From Caenorhabditis remanei (lineage: Eukaryota; Nematoda; Chromadorea; Rhabditida; Rhabditidae), in contig NC_071331.1 in NCBI RefSeq assembly GCF_010183535.1, positions 8,184,001 through 8,248,000 of the forward strand: a stretch of DNA of 64,000 nt, given 5' to 3'. The notes below the pieces were generated by a model. The model did no database searches. It saw only the letters and a program-made list of their open reading frames with translations, and was not told the DNA's origin. Positions 45,967 through 57,561 of this stretch are shown here, piece by piece. Every line of letters starts with the position of its first letter. Within the stretch, counting starts at the first letter, position 1. A program made the position numbers and the translations under genes.

Positions 45967-46434
45967 TTTATTGAAATACGTATACTTGCCTCCATTCTTC
46001 CCTTATTTATTTCCCTTCTTCTAAATACTCATCCAGCCAAATTTTGAAACAAGTGACATATATTTTTGTATAGTTGTGATTGATTTTTCTTAATTCTGAC
46101 ACGCCCCCTTTTCCCAAAATTCTAGTCGCTGCTCCCCGAGCAGTACCTTTCCCAATGTATATTTCTCTCCCATCGGATTAATATGAAATCTAATAAAAAC
46201 GGAATAATTGGATTCTTTCAATTCCCATTCACTCCAAAATGAAGAACAGGGAGGAAGAAAATTATGAGAATATACTGGTTTCTCAGATTGATACAAAATT
46301 AAACAGAAAAGGGGAAAGTTATATGGATTGATTGATTGAATGACCATTACATTTTCAGACACAAAGTTTTATATTTCGGTTTCATAGTGGTTTCATTGTT
46401 TTAGGTGGTTTTTTCTAGTTGATCAGCTTGGGAA

Positions 46435-46455
46435 CCTTGACACGAATACTATCAA
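46435..46455 (-). ncRNA. Predicted 21U-RNA locus, inverted cassette
   Basis: The core TGAAACAG is on plus at 46494-46501. The U lies 39 nt downstream in the context CAAT, and the RNA starts TGATAGTATT. It is the inverted counterpart of 1148-1214. Confidence 0.6.
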
Positions 46456-46754
46456 TTGAGAGAGCTCAAACATGTTAATGGATACGAACGTTTTGAAACA
46501 GTTCATTTATAAACATATGACGTCCGCGGAAAATGGAAAAAGAAGGTCACGTTTTCAATTTGTCGTTTTAGAAAAAACAACTTTTGTTCAGAATTTTTTC
46601 ACTTGAAAATCACGCGCTTCTTTAAAAAAAGTTTAAAAAAGTTAAAAAAGACAAAACAGTTAAAAATGTTCTGTTCTGATCTGTTTATTTATTTGAGAAC
46701 CGATCTTGTTTTTTGCTCAATCCTTTCAACAATAATTGTCTGTCCGTCATTATG

Positions 46755-46775
46755 ATTGAAGTTTCCCTTGCATGA
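46755..46775 (-). ncRNA. Predicted 21U-RNA locus
   Basis: The core TGAAACAG is on plus at 46814-46821. The U lies 39 nt downstream in the context TACT, and the RNA starts TCATGCAAGG. The locus at 47900 predicts the same RNA. Confidence 0.6.
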
Positions 46776-46895
46776 GTATGTTTCGTTGCAACACTCTCCT
46801 AACACAAATGAAATGAAACAGTATCCATGTACATATTTTAATGAATTTTCTGTTTCGGTAAACCATGATATTCTGATATACGGATTGAATACTAA

Positions 46896-46916
46896 TGGTT
46901 CTGTGAAAATGATTAC
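46896..46916 (+). ncRNA. Predicted 21U-RNA locus, core variant
   Basis: The variant core CTGTTTCG is at 46850-46857. The U lies 39 nt downstream in the context TAAT, and the RNA starts TGGTTCTGTG. Confidence 0.45.
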
Positions 46917-47769
46917 TCTCAATCTGTTTCTAAAAAGGGTATTGAGCCTGATTTTCAGATACTCAAACAGGAAAAATAATTTGATTGAAATGAAAAGAGA
47001 CTAAGAAACAAAATAATTTGAAAATACCCTTTAAAGTCATTGATAATTCTAATACGGCTGTTAGTAGTTACTATTTATTTTGACCCAATAGAACAGTAAC
47101 TTTTTTTTCAAAAAATGTTTCAACAAGTTTGCAGTAAACTTCAGTGTCGATTTCTATCCCTTGGCTATGTCAAACCATATCCCGCTCCCCGATTTCGGAT
47201 GAATATAGAATCTAAACTTTAACAAAAAGTTTCAGTTTCGTTCTTTCCTAGTCTTGTGAATTAATCACCTGTCTATTACTACATTAGGTGTGTATTTTTT
47301 ATGCCGTTTTTGAGTTTTTTTTCAACATTTATAACCGATTTGCAATGATTCCAAAACGGATCAGCTAGAATAAAAAACACCTCAAACAATGAGGCCACCT
47401 GGTTACAACCAGTCGAACCTTCAAAATTGATTAAAATATACTATCACTGCGTTTTCAGAACTCAAATCGATATCCAAACAAAAGATCTTCTTTAATGGAA
47501 GATTTTCAGGAATTCAGATGGATACGGCGAATTAGAAGAGGAAAAAAAAGAAACTTAAGTCTTAAGAAGAGGAAAATTAAAACGCGATGTTGGGGCAATC
47601 AGAAAAAATGAATATTTTTCAGAACGGATTATGAGAATTCTGCTACATATGTATTTCTACTTCGTTCTAAATGCAAGTTTGATACGATCCCATGCACTTT
47701 TCAAACCTCCAGAATGTGCTCAATAGAAGTGTACTCTCTCTCTATTCCTGAACATTCTAAGAACATTAC

Positions 47770-48130
47770 ATCTTGAAAACGCATTCAACAAAACAGTAAA
47801 AAATTTTCTGTTCTTATCCGTATCTTTATTTGAAAACCGATCTTCTTTTTGCTCAATCCTATCAATAAACAACCATTTTTGTCTGCCTCCGTCATTATGA
47901 TTGAAGTTTCCCTTGCATGAGTATGTTTCGTTGCAACACTCTCCTAACACAAATGAAATGAAACAGTATCTATGTACATATTCTGATATACGGATTGAAT
48001 ACTAATCCGTCTGTTCTCTGAAAACGATTACTCTCAATCACAATCTGCTTCTAAAAAAGGTATTGATCCTGGTTTTCAGATACTCAGCAGGATAAATAAT
48101 TTGATTGAAACGAAAGGAGACTAAGAAACA
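47770..48130 (+). repeat. Direct repeat D, copy 2
   Basis: Second copy of 46640-47000, with small indels. Confidence 0.7.
47900..47920 (-). ncRNA. Predicted 21U-RNA locus
   Basis: The core TGAAACAG is on plus at 47959-47966. The U lies 39 nt downstream in the context TACT, and the RNA starts TCATGCAAGG, the same as at 46755. Confidence 0.6.
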
Positions 48131-48379
48131 AAAAAAATTCAGAAAAATACCCTGAAAAAGAGAAAAATTTGTCAGACTACACCCAAAACGCTGTCTCCGT
48201 CAGAATAATTGTAAAACGCATTCGTTAGTTTCAAATCAAATCTACGTTACTCGATTTCATTGTTTCGAGTTACTAAAGATCAACGAAAAAAATGTGTATA
48301 ATATATGAGCAACTCGTTCAATGTAATCATTATACATCTGAAACGGCTAATTTCTACCGAAATCAATTTATTGTAGAGT

Positions 48380-48650
48380 TCAAACATGTTTATGGATGAG
48401 AACGTTTCGAAACGGTAAAAAGAACTATTCGCTTTGGAATTGCAAATGTATCAACTAGAAAAAATACAAGTTCAAAATGAAAACAGTGTATCTGAAAATG
48501 TAATGGTCATTCAATCAATCAATCCATATCACTTTCCCCTTTTTCTGATTAATTTGTTCAAATTGTATCAATCTGAGAAACCAGTATATCCTCATCATTC
48601 CCTCCGTCTCCCCGTTCTTCCGCCCTTTTTCGAATGAATGAGGTGTGAGG
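48380..48650 (-). repeat. Inverted fragment of duplication B
   Basis: This is the reverse complement of parts of 8330-8540 and 50235-50500 (GTTGATACATTTGCAA, ACATTTTCAGACACA in the other copies). It shows that duplicated cluster segments have also been inverted. Confidence 0.65.
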
Positions 48651-50114
48651 GATGAATGGGAATATGAAAGAATTTATTCTCTTTCAGTTAGAGACCTGCG
48701 ACTCAATAAGGACGTCCTACGATTCGATTCGAGAACGATAAGATCACTCGTCGGAAAAGAACTCTTCGACTTTGTCGAAATACATAGATATAACGGAGCA
48801 GTTTACCTCCTTTTTTGCCTTTTCCGTTCCGCAAGTGAAATTTCTTGCTCGGTCCGGAAAACAATAAAGAAACCTTCTCAAATTCTGGTGGTTCAAATTG
48901 ACTTAGCCACACACTGATTACTACCAGTTGGCACTTGCAAATTGATTGAAATATAATCTCTTTCTGAGTTCTCAAATCCAAATCGATATGCAAACAGATC
49001 ATCGTCAATAATAAAAGGTTTACAGGAAATCAGATGGATAAGTCAAAACTATTGGGGCAATCAGAAAAAACATAATCATGGCAGCTCCTAACAGTAAAGA
49101 TTTTTTGTGTATGATTGTTTTTCAGACGGATTATTAGAATTCTGCTACATATGTACTTCAAACTATCGTGCTTCCATCCCAAAATCCAATACATCTAAAA
49201 AGAAAGAAACTGTCTGAAACAGTATATGTTCAGAGAAAAATCAACAAATTCTGAGTAAATGTTGGTCTGAAGACACCCTGTTTCTGGCTCACATGAACTG
49301 ATAAGTGAATGATCAATGCCAATCCGTTACAGTTTTTTTTTCTAGGAAAAAAAAAACATCGGCATGGAAAATGTTGTCGAAATCTTACAATATCAAAAGT
49401 TGAATAAGGAATTTGAAGATTTTTCTCATGTTCATTAACATCTGCTTATCAGAAACACACAATTTGATTTTAAAAGTTTTTGGTAAATTTACGAAAAGTG
49501 TAATACAAAGAAATCTCAAAGACAATTATAAATAATAAAAACATCCAACTGAATTGATGAATGTGAAACATTGAAAAATCGAATAGTCATACGAGAGGTC
49601 AACATTGACAGATTAAAGTTAAAATTAATTGAATTTACTTGCATTGGGTTTACGGTAAATTGATAGTCATTCAATGTATTTTCAATTGAAAAATACAGCT
49701 TGAAACTATTCCGTAACAAGAAATACAGTGCGTCCGATAATGTTAAGACACCCCCCTAAATCGAAGATTCTGAGAAAACGGAATGTGATCTGAAAAAAAT
49801 TGTGAATGCAGTTCGATTCAGCATCTTTGAAAACCCCTACAAACAAATTTCTAGAAAAAATAACCTATTCCTGGTTAATTTCCCCAATGTACTCTCCATC
49901 AAACAACAGAGCTTGATACTATTCCGTAACAGAAAATATTAGAAAAATGTTTTTCAGAAACATGATATTTGTCCGGAAGTGGCTGTGGATCTGTTAAATA
50001 CTTTCTTCAGGAATCTCAGGATAAATTAAAAACTATCTCAGGAAAGTTCAACCGCTTTTTCAGTATAGCGAAGTTGTTAATCTGTTGATAATATTGTTTT
50101 TTTTTATCCAAACG

Positions 50115-50135
50115 GAACGTAATAAATCCTCTGCA
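50115..50135 (-). ncRNA. Predicted 21U-RNA locus
   Basis: The core TGAAACAG is on plus at 50173-50180. The U lies 38 nt downstream in the context TATT, and the RNA starts TGCAGAGGAT. Confidence 0.6.
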
Positions 50136-50998
50136 ATAAATAGAATTCGGAATCCAATAAAACTAAATAAATTGAAACAGTAATTCCAAAATTACATCTC
50201 ATTATTCTTTTTCCCTTCCGATTTCCTTTTATCCCTCACACCTCATTCATTCCAAAAAGGGTGGAAGAACAGGGAGACGGAGGGAATGAGGAGGATATAC
50301 TGGTTTCTCAGATTGATACAATTTGAATAAATTAAACAGAAAAAGGGGAAAGTGATATGGATTGATTGATTGAATGGTCATTACATTTTCAGACACAATG
50401 TTTTTATTTTGAACTTGTATTTCTTTTTCTAGTTGATACATTTGCAATTCCAAAGCGAATAGTTTTATAACAGTTTCAAAACGTTCTTATCCATAAACAT
50501 TTTTGAACTCTCAGTTCTATTCTGTCCCTGTTTCTTACGAACTGTATATCTAACCTAGATCTTCGCTTTTGTAATTGATATCAAATGTGTACAAGTCCGG
50601 TCTGAAAGTTACAGATCGGCAAATTGTCAGTTCAAAATAATGTGATTTAAATTGGGGAACTGTAACTTTTCAGAGCGGAATCGTACAAAAAAATTGTCTG
50701 TTACAAAAGTGAAGCTCTAGGTTTGATCTACATAAATTTGGGGTTATGAGACACACTCTCAAAGAAATCAACAACGTTTTGACCGGTACTGTACTTAATT
50801 TTTTCAGTTTCACTTATTCCTCTATTGTTCCTTGATCTGTGAATTATACTTCCACACTTTTCACACTCAGTACTAAAATTAGTTCTCAAAAAGAAGTTAT
50901 TGCCTCAGAAGATATTTCACTAATCCCTAACAATGTCATCGATAGTAATCAGTTACGATCACTGTGGGTTTTTTATTTTTACGATCTATTTTTTAAAT

Positions 50999-51019
50999 AA
51001 ATGTTGCCATTCGTTAGCA
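50999..51019 (-). ncRNA. Predicted 21U-RNA locus
   Basis: The core TGAAACAG is on plus at 51058-51065. The U lies 39 nt downstream in the context TAAT, and the RNA starts TGCTAACGAA, one base different from the RNA start at 44284. Confidence 0.65.
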
Positions 51020-51319
51020 TTATGTAGCACCTCTGAAAGCAGTTTTTATGAACGGAATGAAACAGTAACTTTTCTCGAACAATTTACTGTTTCAATCAGC
51101 TAGATAGTTGTATCAGTTTCTTGGTTAAAAAAATTGGTTAAAAATGGTAACACGTTCAAAATCGTAGTTTCTCAAAAAAATGTTTCTGGAAGATAAAGAA
51201 TACCGAACATCTGCAATAAAATACATTGTCATAAAAAAATACAGGGAAACAGTGACTTTTTCTAGAAACTCGCTGTTTCAACAGTTTTATATATTTCTTA
51301 GTGTTTGGGATTACGATGG

Positions 51320-51340
51320 TGTAAACAATTTGTACTTTCA
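51320..51340 (+). ncRNA. Predicted 21U-RNA locus
   Basis: The core CTGTTTCA is at 51273-51280. The U lies 40 nt downstream in the context TGGT, and the RNA starts TGTAAACAAT. Confidence 0.45.
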
Positions 51341-51399
51341 TAGTTTCTTGTCTCACTTTTCGTTTTCTCCATAAATGTAAAAATGTATACTGAAACATA

Positions 51400-53950
51400 A
51401 AAAGTTTTCCATAAATTCACTAGTTTGGATTTCAAGTTACATGAGAATCAATTATTTTTCAACATCTAGATTAAAACCTAGTTTTATTATGAATTAAAAG
51501 TGTATGCGTTTTGTTTGAAAGTGATTGGATATAAAATCAAACAGAAAGTAGATCACGCTTTGATAAAGCCGCAGTTTTTTTTCTTCAAAATACGATCCGC
51601 AAAGATTGCGTCTTGCGGCTCCACTGGTCATCCACAGAATGCAGAAACGTTGAGGGCAAATGCCGGAGATTACGAGATTTGGGGACCCCTAGTTTTCGAA
51701 GATGTTGAGACAGTCCCAACACAAGTCAATTCTTCTAAAAAAATATTTGTAGTAAATCGTTTTTAAAAACCATAAAAGGAGTATGGTTTCTTACAAAAAG
51801 TTACAGTTTCATGAGTTTTTGATGCTTAATGATTTTATACTATCCACAATTTACATCCGTGTCGCCAAAACGAGTTAGACGTTCATTAATATGAAGCTAG
51901 GGAAATTTATAAAACTATCTGTCCATATGGATTATTTCCTCTACCCGTAACCTAATTGGGAATATACTTTCAGAAATGAAACAATATTGAATCTGCCATT
52001 TTTTCGAGAGATTTGCTGTTTCCACAATTGTTCATATTTATTGCGGTGTGAGATTCTGATAGTAGCTTTTCGGCCTAACATCTGGTATGTTCTCGTGAAA
52101 AATGTTCAATGAAACAGGTACATAAATAATTCAATCACTTTTTCAAAACTGTTTTTTCCTAACCAGTTTTGTTTTTAGCATTGAAAATCTACATACGGTT
52201 TCCAAAACTTCGAAAAATTTGATGATTACTAGTGTCTTCCCAGTGCAACATTCGTAATCGTATTGACCTCCTTTCACTTTTGAATTCATTTTTAAATTGA
52301 TTGATACAAATCCTATAAAACAGTATTTTTTCGAGGTTGTTCATTCGATCTGTAATACTAAAACCTCACCTTCAACTTTTTTTTCTGAACGTTCAAGAGT
52401 TGCCGGTGGCAAGGTACCCTCATAACCCTGTAGTCTCCGAGTCCTCACAATAAATACGCAACGACACTCCGCCAAAAGCTCACGCGCCTACCGTAATCTC
52501 AGCGCGTCAGTTCACGTGGACACGTGTACTCCACGTGGCAAAAGTAGTTTTCTGAAGTCGGTTGGCTTTCAGAGTTAGTTCTAGTTTTAGCGTTGGTGCT
52601 CTTCTTTTGTTTTGTAAGTTTATCGCTCTCTTATTGTATTTTCTTGCAATAAAGTAAATTTATTGTAAGAAACTGTGTATTTGTCGTCTTATTTTATCTG
52701 GACCCTATCACCCCGTATTCGTACGCGGGCAACTCAAGTGAATTTCAGTGTTTTCTGATTTTGAAAAAAAATTCCGGTTTCTGACCAATAAGAAATCAGC
52801 AATAAAGAAAAAGCTACTACTTGACTTCATATAAACTTTTTCAAAATATACGTAGTGACATCGATGAGAATACTACAAACCAGTCAGAATTTGAAAAGAA
52901 ATAGTTGTGCAGAGATGAGAAATTTATACGTGTACTATTATCAAAACAAAAAAATTGCGACATTGTATTTTATTTCGGCAATATGATCGTGTTTTACTAT
53001 TTTGAATAGTGTGCTTTCGTTGATGAGATCAAACCAAAGTATTTTGAGAAGTTCACTGTTCCAAGCGTAAGTAAATTATGGTGGTTTGAGAGCAGAGAGT
53101 ATTCTTGAGAATTGTGTTCCTGAATAAATTCTCGATTGTTTTAGAGCTATCCAACAGGAATAGTCATCTATTCTTCTGTTTCTATTTGTCTGTAATAGTG
53201 TGGTCTTGTTTTTCTGCATATTCCCTTCAGTAGTAACTTGTTAATGCTCATATTAGTGAATTAGATTTATCCAATAGTGGCTTGGAACTGCCTTTTCAAG
53301 ATTGTGCTCCGTATCTAGGCACATTGAAGAACAAAATAAAAAGTAGTCGTTCAAAGAAATGTTAGTTTTTTGAAAAACTTACTATTTCATGGAGTAAAGA
53401 TAGTACAAATTATACATGCTTTCATGTTTCGTTATGTCTATTTTCATTTTTGATTGTTTTCTATCATACTTGTCATCCAGGCCGAAACGGGGCAAAACGG
53501 GCCGGCACATAACTCGATTCAAAATGAATATAATGAGAAGAGATTACACCAAAGTGTAGATCTCAGCGAGTTCTATGCCTCTGATATAATTCGGACCGAC
53601 TTAGGATTCTTTTTACTTCCGTGGACCGGCCTAAAATTGGTTTCATTCTCCGGCTATGGCAAACATGTAATTGTTAAACAATGTTCCGAGTGTATTCGAA
53701 AGTTGTATCCTCAAGGCACTTGTTGAGAATCAGAATTTGAAAGGATAGACGAGCATTTTTCGAATAAAGACTGAAAATTAATTTGAGCTCAGTAGTAAAG
53801 ACAATCAACAGTCTTCTTTTTACCTATTCAGTCAAACTGACTATGAGTTCCCAAAGGTAACCCATAAAAATCGAATAATGCTAATCCGACTAAGTAATAA
53901 AAGTTCAATCCCTCCCTCCCTCCTCATCAAATTTCTTGTAGAAATGTGTA
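51400..53950. other. Gene-poor stretch
   Basis: No recognised gene. One exact core at 52110-52117 lacks a well-placed initiator. A less AT-rich patch at 52400-52735 begins near TTGCCGGTGG and ends near GCGGGCAA. A repeat related to 22800-23000 lies at 53480-53640. Confidence 0.4.
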
Positions 53951-53958
53951 GTTCAATC

Positions 53959-53979
53959 CCTTCCATTTTCGGTAAATCA
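53959..53979 (-). ncRNA. Predicted 21U-RNA locus
   Basis: The core TGAAACAG is on plus at 54017-54024. The U lies 38 nt downstream in the context TGAT, and the RNA starts TGATTTACCG. Confidence 0.55.
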
Positions 53980-54029
53980 TCAAAAATAAAGTTTCATTAG
54001 TATTACATGAACATATTGAAACAGTACTA

Positions 54030-55850
54030 TTCTAATAAACCTACTGCTTTAGAAAGTCTACATATTTCTACGTTTTTTGATTTTTATAATTGAAATGTTC
54101 CAATTTCTTGACAATATTCAATGAAGTTATAGCCAAAAGCTAATGAGAGACAATCTGCTTTTTATCTATTCAACGAAACTTTTGGAAAGTTAAGTTCCAA
54201 AAGAAAACCATAAAAATCAAATAACGTTAATCCGTGTATAAGTGATAAAAGTTCAATCACTCCCTCATCCAATTTCCAACCTATCCACCTCCTCTCACTT
54301 TCTGGCACCGTTCCAAAACCTTTTCTCGTCTCCTTCTCCAAGCCTTCTTTTTCTTCTTATTATTCTTCTGAATGCCTGCCGCAATCGGGATTAGCTGACC
54401 GGTCCTCGCTCTCCGTCTACCATGTGAGGAAAATCCGACGGAAAAAGAAAAGAGGAGGATAGTTCTATTCTCGTATAAAGAAATATATATACCGTGTCTT
54501 CTTCTTCTTCCTCTTTTATTATTTCGTTTTGTTATATTATTATGAATTGCTATGTAGCGAATAGGTTGGGATAAAAGGGGGCGTGGCTTGTTCCTGTGGT
54601 TTTCTAGAACGGAAAGATAGTCAAGTACTGTACGGAAACGGAAGTTTCCCCTGATGCCATTCATTCCTTTCTTTCTCAAAAATTAATTTACCGTCACGTT
54701 TTTTAAATGTGTTCTGTTGGATTACGATTTTATTTATTTCTATGTATTCAATTCAATTCTGCATTCAAAAAGGAATTGATTAAATCTAAAACGTGAAACA
54801 CTTTCCATGAGATTCAAAGTAGCAGTTGATACTAGACTTGCTTTCTTCAAACTTTACAAAAACTTCAGTAAGAAACGAACTAGTAGTGAGCTTCATGGTT
54901 TTGCTATAGTTATTGAAGACTCACTGAAATTTGAGCTTTAAGTTATCTTTATCAAAAGTTATTGAAACATTATAATTCTGATAAGAAAAACAATGTCCGA
55001 AATGTTTACTGTACCAAATAACATATTAGTCTGGAAAGGGTAGTTTTTTTGTTGGTCTTCGGATAATATTGTATTCAACACTAATTATATCTAGAATTTC
55101 CGGAAAAAGTAACAAGTGTACCATCTTTCCGTTACCTCGTGGTTTTGACATAAATATTTTGAAATGTGGGATTTCTGTCTTCAAAATGAAAATGGAAGCA
55201 TCTTCTGTTTTCTTCGAATCATTGATTCATTTTAATTACATGCCATTCTGCCGTTTTTAGTTGGGAACGCTCACTTTTGAGGTTTGGTTACCGAAAAGCG
55301 TTTTGCCCCAAATCGTTTTCAATCATTATGGCACAGCGCAGTACAAGACTATTGAATTTGGCATGCAAAAACGTTGTCATCTCTTTGTGCAAATGAATTA
55401 GTACTGACGGAAACAGTATTTTTGATTCTCCAAGCTTTGGTAGCATTCTCTTGAATTACGTCTCATTAATTTTCGGTTTCAGTTGCATCAGTTGATACCT
55501 AGTGCAGTTAAACTTTTCGCTATTCATAGCATCAGTTACACAATCACCTGCAACAGATAGCTTCCATGCTAACTTCGAGATAAATGACATTCAGCGATTC
55601 ATAAATTTTTGGAGTAAAACTATCTGAGAGAATCGATTTCTCATATAATTATTTTTACGGTTTCGAAGAGCACAGAAATAAGAAACCAACGAGATAATGC
55701 TTTGTTTGTTGTTCCGAACATTTATCAAGTAAATATTTATCTTGGAATTCTGAACAGGATTATTTCAGTTTCAACTTTAACATGAAAGCTTAATACATGT
55801 TCTCTGTTTAATTGTACCGCAGAATTCTGTATTTCAAAAGGGATCAGTGA
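54030..55850. other. No recognised gene
   Basis: AT-rich DNA. An open frame on the minus strand at 54281-54679 is low-complexity Arg/Lys-rich translation of CTTCTTCTTC-type sequence and is not called. Confidence 0.4.
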
Positions 55851-55851
55851 T

Positions 55852-55872
55852 ATCAATATATTTCAATTATTA
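55852..55872 (-). ncRNA. Predicted 21U-RNA locus
   Basis: The core TGAAACAG is on plus at 55911-55918. The U lies 39 nt downstream in the context TAAT, and the RNA starts TAATAATTGA. Confidence 0.5.
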
Positions 55873-56342
55873 TTATAAAAAGGAACCAACCGAACTGAAA
55901 ATGTTTTTAGTGAAACAGAGATTACTGATTCTTTTGGTTCCTCGTAATAATTTTCAAAACTCGACAATTAAAGTTTTTTTAATGATTATCTGGAAATTCA
56001 AGTTAGGAAATGGATTATAGGTGGAGAGTTGAACAAATTATTGATTAAAAGTAATCCTGGAGCTCAAATCGGTTATGATATAAGAAAGGCAGAATTTGGA
56101 AAGTTTTAATTTTGATTAACAAAATACGAAAAAGCTAAAAATTTCTGTGAATGCTCACAGGATAATTTCTTTTTTGCAAAAAATTGCATTTTACCTGAAA
56201 ATTCAATGTTTTTGCACAGAAAAAGTTGCGATCAGAGCAAATTAAGATAATTCTGTTGGGGAGTTCCAGTAAAATAACCACTATGGGTTGTTTCCAGTTC
56301 CACCTCATATAAAGCCTACGTTTTCTGAAACTTCACATCATT

Positions 56343-57561
56343 GATAAATACGTGAACTTTATTCGAATATCAGAAACAGAATCGGCAACGTCGCCAACTC
56401 TGTGAAAAACAATTGAACTGGAGGAAAAATATAAAAACACGTGAACTACACAGGGAAGAAAAGAATTTCCAGAATCGGCAAAGTTGCCGATCCTGTTATT
56501 AAAAGATATTCCAAAAAATTTAAAAACGTGAACTCGGTGACAGTAGAGAGGGTAGTTCGTGGATAGAATCGTTCTTAGAAATCGTGAAAACTGTCGATAA
56601 AATAAAGTATATGCCGACGATGTATATTCGATGCGTGTCATACAAGTCTAAGTTGTCTGAAATAATAATGGTTTATAAAAACTTTGTTTTCTGTTACTAA
56701 CCTTTCTGAAGTTTTATTCCAATTGTATCAAAATGAAGTGAGTGATAAACCAACACTTCTAGTTATTGATTCAAAAATAGACTGACAAACTGATAATTTG
56801 GGTCCTGCAATATGAATTTGTATAATGTTGTATACGACTTACCTGTCCGCGAGAAAAACGCTTTCAAATAGTTTTGCATTCAGATAGTGCGAGAATGAAA
56901 AACATTGCTCTAGAACCGCGTTTTTATAAATCTAGGGCACGTTGATATTTTTTCAACGGTTTTTATTCCGTGATATTTATTTGAATGCGAAGAAAATTCA
57001 TTTCTCATTCTGCGGTAGTGTTATGAGATATTTTTCGTTTTCTTTTGCGGCATAAAAGTAAGTCGTATACAACATTATACAAATTCATATTGCAGGACCC
57101 AAATTATCAGTTTGTCAGTCTATTTTTGAATCAATAACTAGAAGTGTTGGTTTATCACTCACTTCATTTTGATACAATTGGAATAAAACTTCACAAAGGT
57201 TAGTAACAGAAAACAAAGTTTTCTATAAACCATTATTATTTCAGACAACTTAGACGTGTATGACACCCATCTAATATATATCGTCGGCATCTACTTTATT
57301 TTATCGACAGTTTTCACGATTTCGAAGAACGATTCTATCCACGAACTACCCTCTCTACTGTCACCGAGTTCACGTTTCTAAATGTTTTGGAATATCTTTT
57401 TTTAATAACAGGATCGGCAAGCTTGCCGATTCTGGAAATCCTTTTCTTCCCTGTGTAGTTCACGTGTTTTTTATATTCCTTCTTCAGTTTATTTGCTTTT
57501 CACAGAGTTGGCGACGTTGCCGATTCTGTTTCTGATATTCGAATAAAGTTCACGTATTTAT
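56343..57561. mobile_element. 1.2-kb palindrome in the piRNA cluster
   Basis: Arms 56343-56843 and 57058-57561 are inverted copies (ATAAATACGTGAACTTTATT at the left end and its complement at the right). Smaller inverted units AATCGGCAACGTCGCC and TCGGCAAAGTTGCCGA lie within the arms. No exact piRNA core is inside, and no transposase is seen. Confidence 0.7.

Larger units (their letters stand above)
45165..46440 (+). repeat. Segmental duplication A, copy 3
   Basis: This is nearly identical to 1-1130 apart from a MITE insertion (45253-45380) and the inversion of the piRNA cassette at its right end (46450-46516). Confidence 0.85.
46640..47000 (+). repeat. Direct repeat D, copy 1
   Basis: This matches 47770-48130 in the same orientation. 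Both copies carry a piRNA locus with the same predicted RNA start. Confidence 0.7.
49080..51184 (+). repeat. Segmental duplication B, copy 3 (MSP upstream without MSP)
   Basis: This matches 7180-9056 and 43220-44530. Similarity ends at about 51184, before the MSP promoter TATA-like box. Confidence 0.75.

Noticed and set aside
52402..52732. Possible solo LTR (TTGCC...GGCAA ends with an internal AATAAA)
   Set aside because: No matching target duplication, no internal retroelement sequence and no second copy in the window.
54281..54679. 132-codon open frame, minus strand
   Set aside because: Arg/Lys-rich translation of CTTCTTCTT-type DNA; no conserved motif.
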